Origin: DATIXJ01 sp963714795
Lineage (GTDB): Bacteria; Bacteroidota; Ignavibacteria; UBA10030; SZUA-254
NCBI GenBank assembly: GCA_963714795.1
Contig: CAVQPS010000008.1
Coordinates: 496,001-560,000 of the forward strand
Direction of reading: 5' to 3'
Length of the DNA stretch: 64,000 nt
Shown: in pieces, positions 36,420 to 45,627 of the stretch
Numbering within the stretch: position 1 is the stretch's first letter
Layout: every line of letters starts with the position of its first letter
Position numbers and translations under genes: made by a program
The notes under the pieces: generated by a model
Database searches by the model: none
The model's input: the letters and a program-made list of their open reading frames with translations, nothing else
What the model was told of the DNA's origin: nothing

Positions 36420-36749
36420 TCAAACAACCACTTTCTGTCGTCTCGAAGAGAGAAGCGCTATCGATTTGTGTATCGCTTTTTCATCCACAAGCTGGTTGGT
36501 TACAAACTTATGCAATATACTCGAAATCAATGTTTGATAGGGAATGCCTTCCTCATGTGATCGTTGCTTTATTTGATCCAGCACCAACTCCGAAATCCGG
36601 ATATTGATATTCCTCGTTTTCCGGACATGATTCAGAATTTTCTCAATCTTCCGAAGCTTTTTCTTTGTTACATGCCGGTATGTGCCGGCTGATCTTTCTA
36701 TTTCCTGCTCATATTTATCAAGTGTCTTTGTCACCGCTTTTTGCTCCAT
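36420..36749 (-). CDS. CopG/ribbon-helix-helix-like antitoxin
   Basis: 109 residues. The C-terminal half has NINIRISELVLDQIKQRSHEEGIPYQTLISSILHKF in short form NINIRI ... GIPYQTLI, the ribbon-helix-helix pattern of antitoxins paired with BrnT-like toxins. A basic helical N-terminus precedes it. It overlaps the toxin gene by 32 bases and comes second, the BrnTA order. It should bind toxin and operator, so the direct repeats in the promoter are its likely target. Confidence 0.8.
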   Translation of the reverse strand: MEQKAVTKTLDKYEQEIERSAGTYRHVTKKKLRKIEKILNHVRKTRNINIRISELVLDQIKQRSHEEGIPYQTLISSILHKFVTNQLVDEKAIHKSIALLSSRRQKVVV

Positions 36750-36999
36750 ATAAGTTATTAAATTTTCGGCTTGGGAAAATAGTCTTCAAAATAATATTAT
36801 CATCCTTATCAATCACAAACGGAACCACGTGAATATATCCGTCGATGGGAATCAGAAATAGAAATTGTCCCGGTCGGGCCGGATTTTCAAGAATAGCCGC
36901 ATATTCTTCTGCCAAAATCAGCTCTGCGACTTGTTCAAACGAAATCCCTCGATGGGATATCAACTTCTTATTCTTATCCTCATCCCATAAGATATTCAC
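36718..36999 (-). CDS. BrnT-like type II toxin
   Basis: 93 residues from the GTG at 36999: MNILWDEDKNKKLISHRGI, then the FEQVAELIL helix and the strand pattern FLFLIPIDGYIHVVPFVI ... IILKTIFPSRKF, matching the small ribonuclease-like fold of BrnT toxins. BrnT proteins usually begin just before the LWDEDK-type motif. An ATG at 37017 is in frame but lies within the promoter, so the GTG is preferred. Activity is inferred from family resemblance only. Confidence 0.78.
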   Translation of the reverse strand: MNILWDEDKNKKLISHRGISFEQVAELILAEEYAAILENPARPGQFLFLIPIDGYIHVVPFVIDKDDNIILKTIFPSRKFNNLYGAKSGDKDT

Positions 37000-37003
37000 A
37001 TAT

Positions 37004-37035
37004 CCAATGTATGACATTGTGTAGACATTGTCAAA
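37004..37035 (-). promoter_or_regulatory. Promoter of the toxin-antitoxin pair with an operator in its spacer
   Basis: On the minus strand TTTG, then ACAATGTC-TAC-ACAATGTC-A (20 bases), then TACATTGG. The two 8-base direct repeats are 11 bases apart, one helical turn, and fill the spacer. Transcription would begin at or next to the GTG at 36999. Confidence 0.6.
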
Positions 37036-37222
37036 TTGGTTAAATTGTCAGCTACAGTTCGAACTCGGATAACGATGTTGATAAAACCCACAAATTCAAC
37101 AGCTTTGCTTATCCATAATTATATCCCCAAAGCAGAGCTATCTCGTCGCTCATTTATATTCAAAATCCGCCTCTTTCACTCATTTTCCCTCATAATCCTT
37201 AACATAAACTTAACACAGGAAA
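37036..37222. other. Intergenic region without a recognised gene
   Basis: AT-rich spacer between the toxin promoter and the transporter promoter. The only open frame (37036-37227) has no family character. Confidence 0.45.
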
Positions 37223-37253
37223 CTTGAAGTCATCGGGAATTTTCGTATATTTA
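37223..37253 (+). promoter_or_regulatory. Bacteroidetes-type promoter for the MFS transporter gene
   Basis: CTTG at 37223-37226, a 19-base spacer (the only one not 20) and TATATTTA at 37246-37253, 50 bases before the ATG at 37304. Confidence 0.55.
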
Positions 37254-37303
37254 TGACCGTATAGCCTCGTTACCTCTCGGTTCATTTTCATCTATTTTTT
37301 TAA

Positions 37304-38695
37304 ATGAGTACCAAAAGTATTTTCAGCGCCATCGCACGTCCGAAACATTCACCTGAGTTTCGCCGCCGTCGCGCGCAAAATTGGCTGACTCTCGGCTTCA
37401 CGTACGCTGCGATGTATATGGGGCGCTATAACCTTTCGTTTGCCAACAAAGCGCTTTCCGATAATTACGGTTGGGATAAAGTGCAGGTCGGGGCGATCAT
37501 CACCGCCGCGCTTTCCATTTACGGTATCTCTGCAATGTTCAACGGACCGATTGCCGACAAGATCGGCGGCAGGAAAGCAATGCTTATCGGTGTGTTCGGT
37601 GCGGTGTTTTTTAATCTTTTATTCGGGCTCGGCGCGTACCTTGGGATTCTCGGGACCGGTCCATTACTGCTCGGATATTTTGCAACAATCTGGGCGCTCA
37701 ATTCGTATTTTCAATCCTTTAGCGCTCTTGCGCTGATCAAAGTAAATTCCGGTTGGTTCCACGTCCGTGAGCGCGGAACGTTTTCTGCAATCTTCGGATC
37801 GATGATACAAAGCGGGAGGGCCTTGATCTTTATTGTCGGCGGAGTTGCCGTCGCATTCCTTCCGTGGCAATGGGTATTTTTTATTCCTGCAGGCATCATG
37901 GGTGTGATGGGATTTCTGACGCTGAAATTTGTCCGCGATCATCCGGATGAAGTCGGGTTCCCGGCGTTCGATACGATGGATGCGACAAGCGGCGACACCG
38001 AAAAAGTGAACATGAAATATTTGATGAAGAAAGTTATCACGAATCCGGTCACGCTCACCATCACGATGGCGGAATTTTGCACCGGTTTTGTGCGGCACGG
38101 GTTCGAGCAATGGTTCCCGCGTTACATGCAGGAGGCGCAACATCTTCAACTGAATTCTGCCGTCTTCCAGCAAGGCGCGTTTATTATCGTTGTCGCAGGA
38201 ATTGCCGGAGCGATTGCCGCCGGCACGCTTTCGGACTGGCTGTTCACATCGCGCCGTCCACCGGTGGCTTTTTTCGGTTACGCTTTGCAGATCGTTTGTC
38301 TCGTCGTCGTCTGGCTTGCGCCGAGTCTTATGATGATCATAGCCGCGTTCGTGGTGAACTCATTTGCTATCAGCATGGTACATTCGATGCTGTCGGGAAC
38401 GGCGTCGATGGATTTCGGCGGGAAGAAAGCCGCTGCAACCGCGACGGGAATGTTCGACGGCATGCAATATATCGGTGGAGCTGCAGTCGGTTCCGGTATG
38501 GGATGGATGCTCGAACGTTTCGGCTGGGGCACCTGGGCACCGAGCATGATCATTTTTTCATTGATCGGCGGAATTTTGATGATCCGTTTGTGGAATGTGT
38601 ATCCATCGACACGGGCTGCACAACAGATTCGTGTCAAAGAAATTATTCCCCCTGTTCCGGCCTCTATCAAGAAACCTTCCAGTATCGAAGTGTAA
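37304..38695 (+). CDS. MFS transporter, organophosphate:phosphate antiporter (GlpT/UhpC) type
   Basis: 463 residues with about 12 transmembrane helices. The N-terminal YMGRYNLSFANKAL resembles the FxxRxNxS region of GlpT/UhpT-type carriers, and the loop motif FNGPIADKIGGRKAM is the MFS signature between helices 2 and 3. Likely exchanges a phosphorylated organic compound such as glycerol 3-phosphate for phosphate in the inner membrane; the substrate is not certain. It is a single-gene unit. Confidence 0.85.
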   Translation: MSTKSIFSAIARPKHSPEFRRRRAQNWLTLGFTYAAMYMGRYNLSFANKALSDNYGWDKVQVGAIITAALSIYGISAMFNGPIADKIGGRKAMLIGVFGAVFFNLLFGLGAYLGILGTGPLLLGYFATIWALNSYFQSFSALALIKVNSGWFHVRERGTFSAIFGSMIQSGRALIFIVGGVAVAFLPWQWVFFIPAGIMGVMGFLTLKFVRDHPDEVGFPAFDTMDATSGDTEKVNMKYLMKKVITNPVTLTITMAEFCTGFVRHGFEQWFPRYMQEAQHLQLNSAVFQQGAFIIVVAGIAGAIAAGTLSDWLFTSRRPPVAFFGYALQIVCLVVVWLAPSLMMIIAAFVVNSFAISMVHSMLSGTASMDFGGKKAAATATGMFDGMQYIGGAAVGSGMGWMLERFGWGTWAPSMIIFSLIGGILMIRLWNVYPSTRAAQQIRVKEIIPPVPASIKKPSSIEV

Positions 38696-38755
38696 GAAAC
38701 ATTCCTTTTCTTCATCAGTTATTCCCATCGGTCGGGAATGTATTTTTAATTCTCC

Positions 38756-38796
38756 TTAATGGTTTTTTCAAAAAGGGGTTTTTTCAAAAAGATGAA
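38756..38796. repeat. Short tandem duplication
   Basis: GGTTTTTTCAAAAAG appears twice in a row (about 38760-38790). The T6/A5 blocks can pair, so it may end the transporter transcript. No gene is seen in 38696-38867. Confidence 0.45.
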
Positions 38797-38867
38797 GTTA
38801 ATGAAGAATTTTCGTATTTTTGATACAGGGATGTACGATAGCGATGTGATTTTTGCCGGTAACGTTT

Positions 38868-40442
38868 ATGATGAAAAGAAATCGGTTTTTTTCTCACGAG
38901 TTCTCCGGGATTGAACGAAAGTCCTTCGAAGCAATTCTTCCTACTTCACGCCCCTTTCCGAATGAAGTTCTGTTATTTCTGAAAAGCGTAGCCATCCTTT
39001 TCGCTTTGTCGTTTGTCATTATTCCTGAACTTCCGCAATCGCTATTCCTTGCCTTGAATCCGGCGACACAGAAACCGTACTTTGTCATCCGAAGTCATGT
39101 TACCGTTACACAATTCAATCTTCTCTGGGGTTTCCTGGGATTTTCAAAAATTTCTTTGTGGGTGAGAATCGCTTTTTTCTTTTGCACGGCTTTTGTTGCC
39201 GCTCTCCCGTTGCCGAAATCCGGAATCAGACTCATTGCACAGCCATTTTTCTTGCGCGGAAAAAAATATCTTTGGCTTGTGGGTATTATTATTTTTTCTG
39301 CAGTCGTATTTTATATTTTTCGAATTCCATACCGGTTGAATGTCATGTTCGGCGATGGTGCGACGATCCCCGGCGATATCGATAACGGTATGGTCTTTCC
39401 GGCGGAAATTCTGACCTGTTATTCTTTTATCTGGACGAAATCCCTGATTGCAGTTGTGTACCCGATAGTAACGACGAACGCATCGATTGTGATCACGACG
39501 TGCCTTTCGGGTGGAATATTTGTAGGAGCTCTCTGGATGTACGGACAGCGGTGGGGGATTACGCCGGTCGGGAGGATTATTTTTACCTTGAGCGGAATAT
39601 TAACCGGCTGTACGGCGATGTTTTTCGGTTATATCGAAACGACACAGTTGGAATTGATGTCGTTCATGATGCTGTCGATGTCCGCAGTTTTTGTTTTTAC
39701 TTCCGTCGGGCGTTCGGTGAAACGGTGGGAGCTTTTTGCATTCTTCTGCGCGTCGCTCGCATTTCTTTATCATGCCGCCGGCGTTGTACTGATTCCGGCC
39801 TGTGTCGTCTTGTTGATGGATTCTTTTGATGGCGAGTGGGGCGATTTTCCGTGGTTGTCTCGCACCGCAATCGGATTACGACATGGGATCGTTATGGCGG
39901 GGATTGTTATCATTCCATATTTTTATATGCTGGTGCAGCCGTTTTTCCTTCAAGGAAATTTCGGCAATATTACCGGTGGTGCAGATCATATTATGTTCGT
40001 TCCGATGAGTTTTGATTATGCGCATCCCATCTCACCGCTCATTTCCTATTCGATGTTTTCTTTTTGGCATCTTGCCGATATATTCTCGACCGTGTTCGTC
40101 GTCGCCCCGTTGAGTATCTTTCTGATTGCCGCCGGTCTTTACACGATGCGGAAGTGTCGGATCATTCTTACTGTTGCAGAACGGCGCAACCTTTTATTCC
40201 TCGCATTGTCCGCAGCCGGATGTCTGAGCGTTCCGCTTCTCTGGAATCATGACTTCACGATGTGGGGTGACTGGAATCTTGCCGGCACATACCTTTTCCC
40301 GTTCGGATTTTTTGCGTGGGTGATGTGTTTAACCGTTTTCCGGCATACCGATCTTTCACGAAACGATTTCATACGATTATTTCTGCCCCTGCTGTTTGTT
40401 CAGGCGGGTTCCGCTATTGGGATAATGGGGCAAATGTTTTAA
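38868..40442 (+). CDS. Polytopic membrane protein, function unknown
   Basis: 524 residues with roughly 12 hydrophobic segments. The early loop FGDGATIPGDIDNGMVFPAE carries acidic residues, which may point to a GT-C-like enzyme, though no definite signature is seen. The ATG ATG pair at 38868/38871 is taken as the start; a TTG at 38853 is possible. TATTTTTG at about 38815 could be a -7 element but lacks a clear NTTG partner. The frame is intact and the next gene follows after 71 bases with its own promoter. Confidence 0.6.
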   Translation: MMKRNRFFSHEFSGIERKSFEAILPTSRPFPNEVLLFLKSVAILFALSFVIIPELPQSLFLALNPATQKPYFVIRSHVTVTQFNLLWGFLGFSKISLWVRIAFFFCTAFVAALPLPKSGIRLIAQPFFLRGKKYLWLVGIIIFSAVVFYIFRIPYRLNVMFGDGATIPGDIDNGMVFPAEILTCYSFIWTKSLIAVVYPIVTTNASIVITTCLSGGIFVGALWMYGQRWGITPVGRIIFTLSGILTGCTAMFFGYIETTQLELMSFMMLSMSAVFVFTSVGRSVKRWELFAFFCASLAFLYHAAGVVLIPACVVLLMDSFDGEWGDFPWLSRTAIGLRHGIVMAGIVIIPYFYMLVQPFFLQGNFGNITGGADHIMFVPMSFDYAHPISPLISYSMFSFWHLADIFSTVFVVAPLSIFLIAAGLYTMRKCRIILTVAERRNLLFLALSAAGCLSVPLLWNHDFTMWGDWNLAGTYLFPFGFFAWVMCLTVFRHTDLSRNDFIRLFLPLLFVQAGSAIGIMGQMF

Positions 40443-40465
40443 CCGATTTCCCCTCCGATTCTCAC

Positions 40466-40497
40466 GTTGCGACTCATTGTAAATCTTCTTACCTTTG
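40466..40497 (+). promoter_or_regulatory. Bacteroidetes-type promoter for the hybrid kinase gene
   Basis: GTTG at 40466-40469, a 20-base spacer and TACCTTTG at 40490-40497, a perfect TAnnTTTG, ending 16 bases before the ATG at 40514. Confidence 0.7.
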
Positions 40498-40513
40498 CAG
40501 TCATGGAACGACA

Positions 40514-42760
40514 ATGATGAAGAATTTTATCCATAGCGTTCGAAAGTTTATGACACCGCTGGGGTTGGTGGAGCGCGCACAGGTCGTCGCCTCAACTGCC
40601 GTTCTCGTTGCCATGGGTACGATCATCGGCATTTATCTCGCTACCGGTGAACGCTTCCGGCCGCTGGATTTTATGAGCGCGATGACGGTGGGTGTTATCG
40701 GATATATCAGTATTTTCTTCTTGCTGAAATACGGGCGGATTCTGGACGAACAACGGCGGGAACTCCTGGAGCTCAATACCATTACCGAAGCGGTCAATAG
40801 TTCCGTCCAGCTGGAATCTGTTCTTCATTCCGCTCTCGTCAAGGTTGTGGAGTTGCTGAACGCCGATGCCGGCTGGATTTATCTCGAGGAAAATAATTTA
40901 TTGATGTTACGCGATATCAACGGAACAGAAGCGGAAATTTTTCCACAGCAGGTTTCTATCGACGATGAAACGATGTCATGGATTCGTTCCCCCGGATTGT
41001 TCAGGACCGATGATCCGAAAATTGTGCAATCGACCACGATGGAGTTTGCGAATCAGGGCGTCAAAATGATCGCATCCATTCCTCTGGTTCGCCAGCAAGC
41101 CTTCTCCGGCGTTTTGATTATCGGACATCGCGAGTTGCGGAAATACGAAGCAAAAAAAATCGTCATGATCCAGGCGTTCGGCAACCAGATCAGCGCAGCA
41201 TTGAACAATGCATCGTTGTTTGAACAGGTAAGAGAATCGGAGCAAGTGTATCTCGATCTGTATGAATATTCTCCGGATATGTATCATGCTATCGACAAAA
41301 ACGGCATTGTTCTCAGCTGCAATATTACCGAGAGCCGTTTGCTGGGTTATTCCAAAGAAGATATTGTCGGTAAACCGGTCATCAATCTCTATCCGCCGGC
41401 GCAACACCATCGTGTCAAAGAAAATATGAGAAAAATTTTTGAGGAAGGACAGGAACTCCGCGGTATCGAAGAGCAAATGTTGTGTCACGACGGATCTCTT
41501 CTCGATGTCAGCGTCAATACGTCTCTTATCCGAAGCAGTGACGGCTCGCCGCGGGCGGTCCGGATGGTGCTTCGGGATATTACCGAAAAGAAAAAAATGG
41601 AGGAAAAAATTTTACAGGCGCAAAAAATCGACAGTATCGGTAATCTTGCCGGCGGTATCGCGCACGATTTCAATAATATTCTGACCGCGATTTTAGGATC
41701 TGCATCGATTATGCGTCGTCGGATTAAAAACGACCAGGGGTGGCTGAAATATGTCGATTTGATTGAAACGACTTCCCGGCGCGGGGCATCGGTCACGCGT
41801 CAGCTTCTGACATTTGCCCGTAAAAGCAATCCTCATGTCGACCGAATCGATGTGAACGTAATCATCGAGCAGACATTGCGGTTATTTGAAATCACTGCGC
41901 CGAAATCGATTCACGTCAAATGTGTTCTGTCGCCGGAACCGGTTTTCGTGGAAGCGGATGAAAGCCAGCTTCAACAAGCACTGCTCAATTTGTGCATCAA
42001 TGCGCGCGATGCTATGCCTCAGGGCGGCGTGCTGGTTATTAATTGCGAGGATGTCGATTTGAATCATCAGGAAGCTCTGGAGCTGACCGAAGGCACGTCC
42101 GGTCGTTTTGTGAAAATTACGATTGCGGATTCCGGGGTCGGCATTCCTCCTCATATTTTGGCAAAAATTTATGAACCGTTTTTTACCACGAAAGAACAGG
42201 GTAAGGGAACCGGTCTCGGCCTGTCGGTCGTGTACGGAGTTGTTCGAAGTCATAACGGCTACATCAATGTCAGCAGTGAAGTGAACAGCGGAACGGCTTT
42301 CACAATTTATTTGCCGAGAATTTTTCCGCAGGAATCTTTGACGGAAGGAGTTCAATCTGAAAGTCTCGTCGGCGGAACGGAGCGGGTGTTGCTGATCGAA
42401 GATGAGTCTTCCGTGGGTGAAATCGGTGCCGATATTTTGCGAGAGCTTGGGTACCGGACGGATATCGCGCGTAACGGACGTGAAGCAGTCGAAAAATTAT
42501 TGGTGCCCGACAGTCGATATGCTCTTGTCATACTCGATATGAACATGCCGCGGATGGGCGGAAGGGAAACATTCGACCGGATCAAAGAGTTGTTGCCGAA
42601 TATCAAAGTTGTGGTGTGCAGCGGATATAGTGCCTCGATGATCGATGATGGAAAATTTATGCATACCGTGGATGGATTTATTCAGAAGCCGTATGAATTG
42701 CATGACTTCGCAAAAAAAATCCGGTCCGTACTCGATTTTCACAAAAATGTTCCGGCGTAA
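40514..42760 (+). CDS. Hybrid sensor histidine kinase (GAF-PAS-HisKA-HATPase-REC)
   Basis: 748 residues. Two N-terminal transmembrane helices (about 25-70), a GAF domain (LESVLHSALVKVVELLNADAG...), a PAS domain (EYSPDMYHAIDKNGIVLSCN), a phosphoacceptor domain (LAGGIAHDFNNILTAILGS), an ATPase domain (INARDAMPQGG, DSGVGIPPH, GKGTGLGLSVVYG) and a receiver domain (LIEDESSVGE, VILDMNMPRMGG, FIQKPY) with the phosphoacceptor Asp. The HDFNNIL box is the form typical of NtrB-like kinases. The start is the ATG pair at 40514/40517; the open frame further upstream only shadows the preceding gene. No output partner is adjacent. Confidence 0.92.
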   Translation: MMKNFIHSVRKFMTPLGLVERAQVVASTAVLVAMGTIIGIYLATGERFRPLDFMSAMTVGVIGYISIFFLLKYGRILDEQRRELLELNTITEAVNSSVQLESVLHSALVKVVELLNADAGWIYLEENNLLMLRDINGTEAEIFPQQVSIDDETMSWIRSPGLFRTDDPKIVQSTTMEFANQGVKMIASIPLVRQQAFSGVLIIGHRELRKYEAKKIVMIQAFGNQISAALNNASLFEQVRESEQVYLDLYEYSPDMYHAIDKNGIVLSCNITESRLLGYSKEDIVGKPVINLYPPAQHHRVKENMRKIFEEGQELRGIEEQMLCHDGSLLDVSVNTSLIRSSDGSPRAVRMVLRDITEKKKMEEKILQAQKIDSIGNLAGGIAHDFNNILTAILGSASIMRRRIKNDQGWLKYVDLIETTSRRGASVTRQLLTFARKSNPHVDRIDVNVIIEQTLRLFEITAPKSIHVKCVLSPEPVFVEADESQLQQALLNLCINARDAMPQGGVLVINCEDVDLNHQEALELTEGTSGRFVKITIADSGVGIPPHILAKIYEPFFTTKEQGKGTGLGLSVVYGVVRSHNGYINVSSEVNSGTAFTIYLPRIFPQESLTEGVQSESLVGGTERVLLIEDESSVGEIGADILRELGYRTDIARNGREAVEKLLVPDSRYALVILDMNMPRMGGRETFDRIKELLPNIKVVVCSGYSASMIDDGKFMHTVDGFIQKPYELHDFAKKIRSVLDFHKNVPA

Positions 42761-42783
42761 TTGTCATCAATACACATGACCGT

Positions 42784-43614
42784 ATGAAATCTATCGGTGA
42801 ATATTTAAAAGCGGCCCGGGAGGCGAAAGGTCTTTCGCTGGATGATATTGCCAGAGATACGCGTATCAGCAGGAAATATCTCGAGGAAATCGAGCAAAAT
42901 ATTACTCCAAAACTTCCGGCGGCATACATCAATGCTTTTTTGAAATCGTTTGCCCGTGAAGTGGATCTGGATTTGACAAAAATCCCAGAATTTGCACCGG
43001 AAGATCGTGCACTTCCGGTTTCGCCGGATGCTCCAAAAACGGCACAAACTGTTTCTGATCGTTCTTCGGAAAATTCTCTTTCCGTTGCAAAAGATAATGC
43101 GGCAGTTGAACGACCGCGCCAGAAAATACGTACGATCGTTATTCTGGTTCTGCTTGTTGTCTGTCTTGCCGTGTCGATTTTCTTGTTGCGTGAAGAAAAA
43201 TTGCCTCCACCGCAGGAAGTTTCTTTTTCGGACGTCGTCAAAGAGCAGGAAGCGAAGGCAACTACCGTGAATGCTGTCAAAGATTCTCTTACTCTGTTTG
43301 GACAAAAAGGAGGAGCGATCGCGGATAGCCTGTCGTTGGAAGGTGTTGCAAGTGAGTCGGTGTGGGTACATATTGTCATCGACGGAATGAAAACGTCGGA
43401 ACTGATTTTCTCTCCGGCGAAACATATGAAATGGAAAGCGAAGAAGAATTTTGTCGTATCGATGGGAAATGCGGAAGGAATGATGTTTACATTGAACGGA
43501 AAGCGCCTCGGTGCGCTCGGCACGACCAAGAAACCGTTGCGGAATTATATTATTTCTCAGGATAATCTCCGGAAACTTCCGGTGACATCAAAAGAGACCG
43601 ATGCCAAACATTGA
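42784..43614 (+). CDS. RodZ-like helix-turn-helix membrane protein
   Basis: 276 residues: a Xre/Cro-type helix-turn-helix (IGEYLKAAREAKGLSLDDIA...) at the N-terminus, an acidic linker, one transmembrane helix (about 118-138) and a periplasmic DUF4115-like beta domain (VWVHIVIDGMKTSELIFS...). This is the arrangement of RodZ, which links MreB filaments to the wall-elongation machinery. No mre genes are in the window. It overlaps ligA by 14 bases. Confidence 0.82.
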   Translation: MKSIGEYLKAAREAKGLSLDDIARDTRISRKYLEEIEQNITPKLPAAYINAFLKSFAREVDLDLTKIPEFAPEDRALPVSPDAPKTAQTVSDRSSENSLSVAKDNAAVERPRQKIRTIVILVLLVVCLAVSIFLLREEKLPPPQEVSFSDVVKEQEAKATTVNAVKDSLTLFGQKGGAIADSLSLEGVASESVWVHIVIDGMKTSELIFSPAKHMKWKAKKNFVVSMGNAEGMMFTLNGKRLGALGTTKKPLRNYIISQDNLRKLPVTSKETDAKH

Positions 43615-45622
43615 GAAAGATATCGCCCTGCGAATCGGGAAGTTGCGTGACGAGATTCATCAACACGATTACCGGTATTATGTTCTGGCACAGCCGACGA
43701 TCAGCGATGAGCGCTACGATGAGCTGATGAGCGATTTGCAATCGCTGGAACGTACATATCCCGATTTGATTACATCCGATTCTCCCACCCAGCGCGTCGG
43801 CGGCGAACCAACCAAGGTATTTCCGGCCGTCAATCATGCATCACCGATGTTAAGTCTTGCCAATACGTATTCCGAAGATGATATCCGTGATTTTGACAGG
43901 CGTGTCCGGGATATTCTTCCGAACCAAAAGATTATCTATGTCTGCGAGTTAAAATTCGACGGCGTTTCGTTGAGCCTGGTCTATCGCAACGGTGTATTGC
44001 AGCGGGGTGCGACGCGCGGTGACGGCGTTCAGGGAGACGACATTACCGCCAATGTAAAAACGATCCGTGCGATTCCTCTGCGGCTTTCGACAAAGGATGT
44101 GAGCGTCCCGGATTGTGAAGTACGCGGTGAAGTTCTTATGAACCGGATCGATTTTCAAAAAATGAATGAAGAACGGGAACGGCTGGGTGAAAAAATATTC
44201 ATCAATCCCCGCAATTCAACAGCCGGTACATTAAAACTGCAGGATCCGAAAGTCGTCGCTTCGCGTCCTCTTCAGTTTTTTGCGTATGCGCTGTTGGGAA
44301 TGCGGAAACCGCTTCGTACTCATTACGAAAATCTTGAGACTCTTCGCGCAATTGGATTTCCTGTCGATCGCCGTGCAAAACGGTGTGAAACGATCGAAGA
44401 AGTCGTCGATCATTGGAAAACATGGGAATCGAAACGCGATGAACTGCCGTTCGATATCGACGGCATCGTCGTGAAAGTCGATTCTCTCAATCAGCAGGAA
44501 ATGTTGGGGCAGATCGCAAAAAGTCCGCGCTGGGCGATCGCTTGTAAATTTACATCGCGAAAAGCCGAAACCACATTGAGCGACATCAAATTGCAGGTCG
44601 GGCGGGTCGGCACGATCACTCCGGTTGCGGTGCTTGAACCGGTGTTTATCGGGGGAACGACTGTCAGCCGAGCATCGCTCTATAATGAAGATTATATCAA
44701 CGAAATCGATATATGCATCGGAGATACTGTTGTGGTTGAGCGGGGTGGGGACGTTATTCCGAAGGTGACCGCTGTCGTGATGTCCAAACGCCGGCGTGAT
44801 GCAAAGAAATATCGATTTCCCAAAAAATGCCCGGAATGCAGAACGAAGCTGATCCGGCCGGAAGATGAAGCGAATTATTTCTGTGAGAACAGTGAATGTC
44901 CGATGCAGGTGCGCGGGCGTATCGAACATTGGGCAATGCGCGGTGCGATGGATATTGAAGGATTGGGAGAAGCTGTGGTCGATCAACTGGTCGTGCATGG
45001 ATATATCAGGAACGTTGCCGATCTGTATGTTTTGCATGACCGGAGTGAAGAATTGATGTCGCTGGAACGGTGGGGTGAAAAAAGCGTCCGGAATTTACTC
45101 GACGGGATTGAAGCAAGCAAACAGCGTCCGTATCATCGAATGCTATTTGCGCTCGGAATACGTCACGTCGGTGCCGGGATTGCTCCGATTCTTGTCGATC
45201 ATTTTCCTTCAATCGATGCATTGATGGAAGCGTCGAAAGAAAGTCTCCTGGAAGTTCACGAAATCGGCCCGAAGATTGCCGAAAGCATTTTATCGTTTTT
45301 CGGCGATAAACATAATCGGGCGATGATTGACCGGTTGAAGAAAGCGGGAATTCAATGTACTGCTGAAAAGAAAAAAAAGAGCGGTGTCCTCAGCGGAAAA
45401 ACGTTCGTCATCACGGGAACGCTATCCACGATGTCCCGTGATCGTGCAAAAGAACGTATTGAAGAAGCGGGTGGGCGAACCGCCTCGGCGGTTTCCAACC
45501 AGGTGGATGTACTGATTGTCGGAGAGGATGCCGGCTCGAAACTTGATAAAGCAAAAAAGCTCGGTCTTGAATTGTGGGATGAAAAACGATTGTTATCAAT
45601 CATCAACGGTAAAAAGAAATAA
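43601..45622 (+). CDS. ligA: NAD-dependent DNA ligase
   Basis: Seals nicks during replication and repair using NAD. 673 residues, full length. Domains in order: Ia (YYVLAQPTISDERYDELM), adenylation domain with the nucleotidyl Lys118 in CELKFDGVSLS, OB fold, a four-cysteine zinc finger (CPECRTK ... CENSECP), helix-hairpin-helix repeats (GIRHVGAGIAPIL, VHEIGPKIAESIL) and a C-terminal BRCT domain (LSGKTFVITGTLSTMSR). The start overlaps the rodZ-like gene by 14 bases. Confidence 0.97.
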   Translation: MPNIEKDIALRIGKLRDEIHQHDYRYYVLAQPTISDERYDELMSDLQSLERTYPDLITSDSPTQRVGGEPTKVFPAVNHASPMLSLANTYSEDDIRDFDRRVRDILPNQKIIYVCELKFDGVSLSLVYRNGVLQRGATRGDGVQGDDITANVKTIRAIPLRLSTKDVSVPDCEVRGEVLMNRIDFQKMNEERERLGEKIFINPRNSTAGTLKLQDPKVVASRPLQFFAYALLGMRKPLRTHYENLETLRAIGFPVDRRAKRCETIEEVVDHWKTWESKRDELPFDIDGIVVKVDSLNQQEMLGQIAKSPRWAIACKFTSRKAETTLSDIKLQVGRVGTITPVAVLEPVFIGGTTVSRASLYNEDYINEIDICIGDTVVVERGGDVIPKVTAVVMSKRRRDAKKYRFPKKCPECRTKLIRPEDEANYFCENSECPMQVRGRIEHWAMRGAMDIEGLGEAVVDQLVVHGYIRNVADLYVLHDRSEELMSLERWGEKSVRNLLDGIEASKQRPYHRMLFALGIRHVGAGIAPILVDHFPSIDALMEASKESLLEVHEIGPKIAESILSFFGDKHNRAMIDRLKKAGIQCTAEKKKKSGVLSGKTFVITGTLSTMSRDRAKERIEEAGGRTASAVSNQVDVLIVGEDAGSKLDKAKKLGLELWDEKRLLSIINGKKK

Positions 45623-45627
45623 TCGAT

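Noticed and set aside
36133..36537. 134-codon plus-strand frame across attR
   Set aside because: It is made of tRNA sequence and terminator translated by chance.
37017..37017. ATG at 37017 as the toxin start
   Set aside because: It falls within the promoter spacer, and family members begin just before the LWDEDK-type motif, matching the GTG at 36999.
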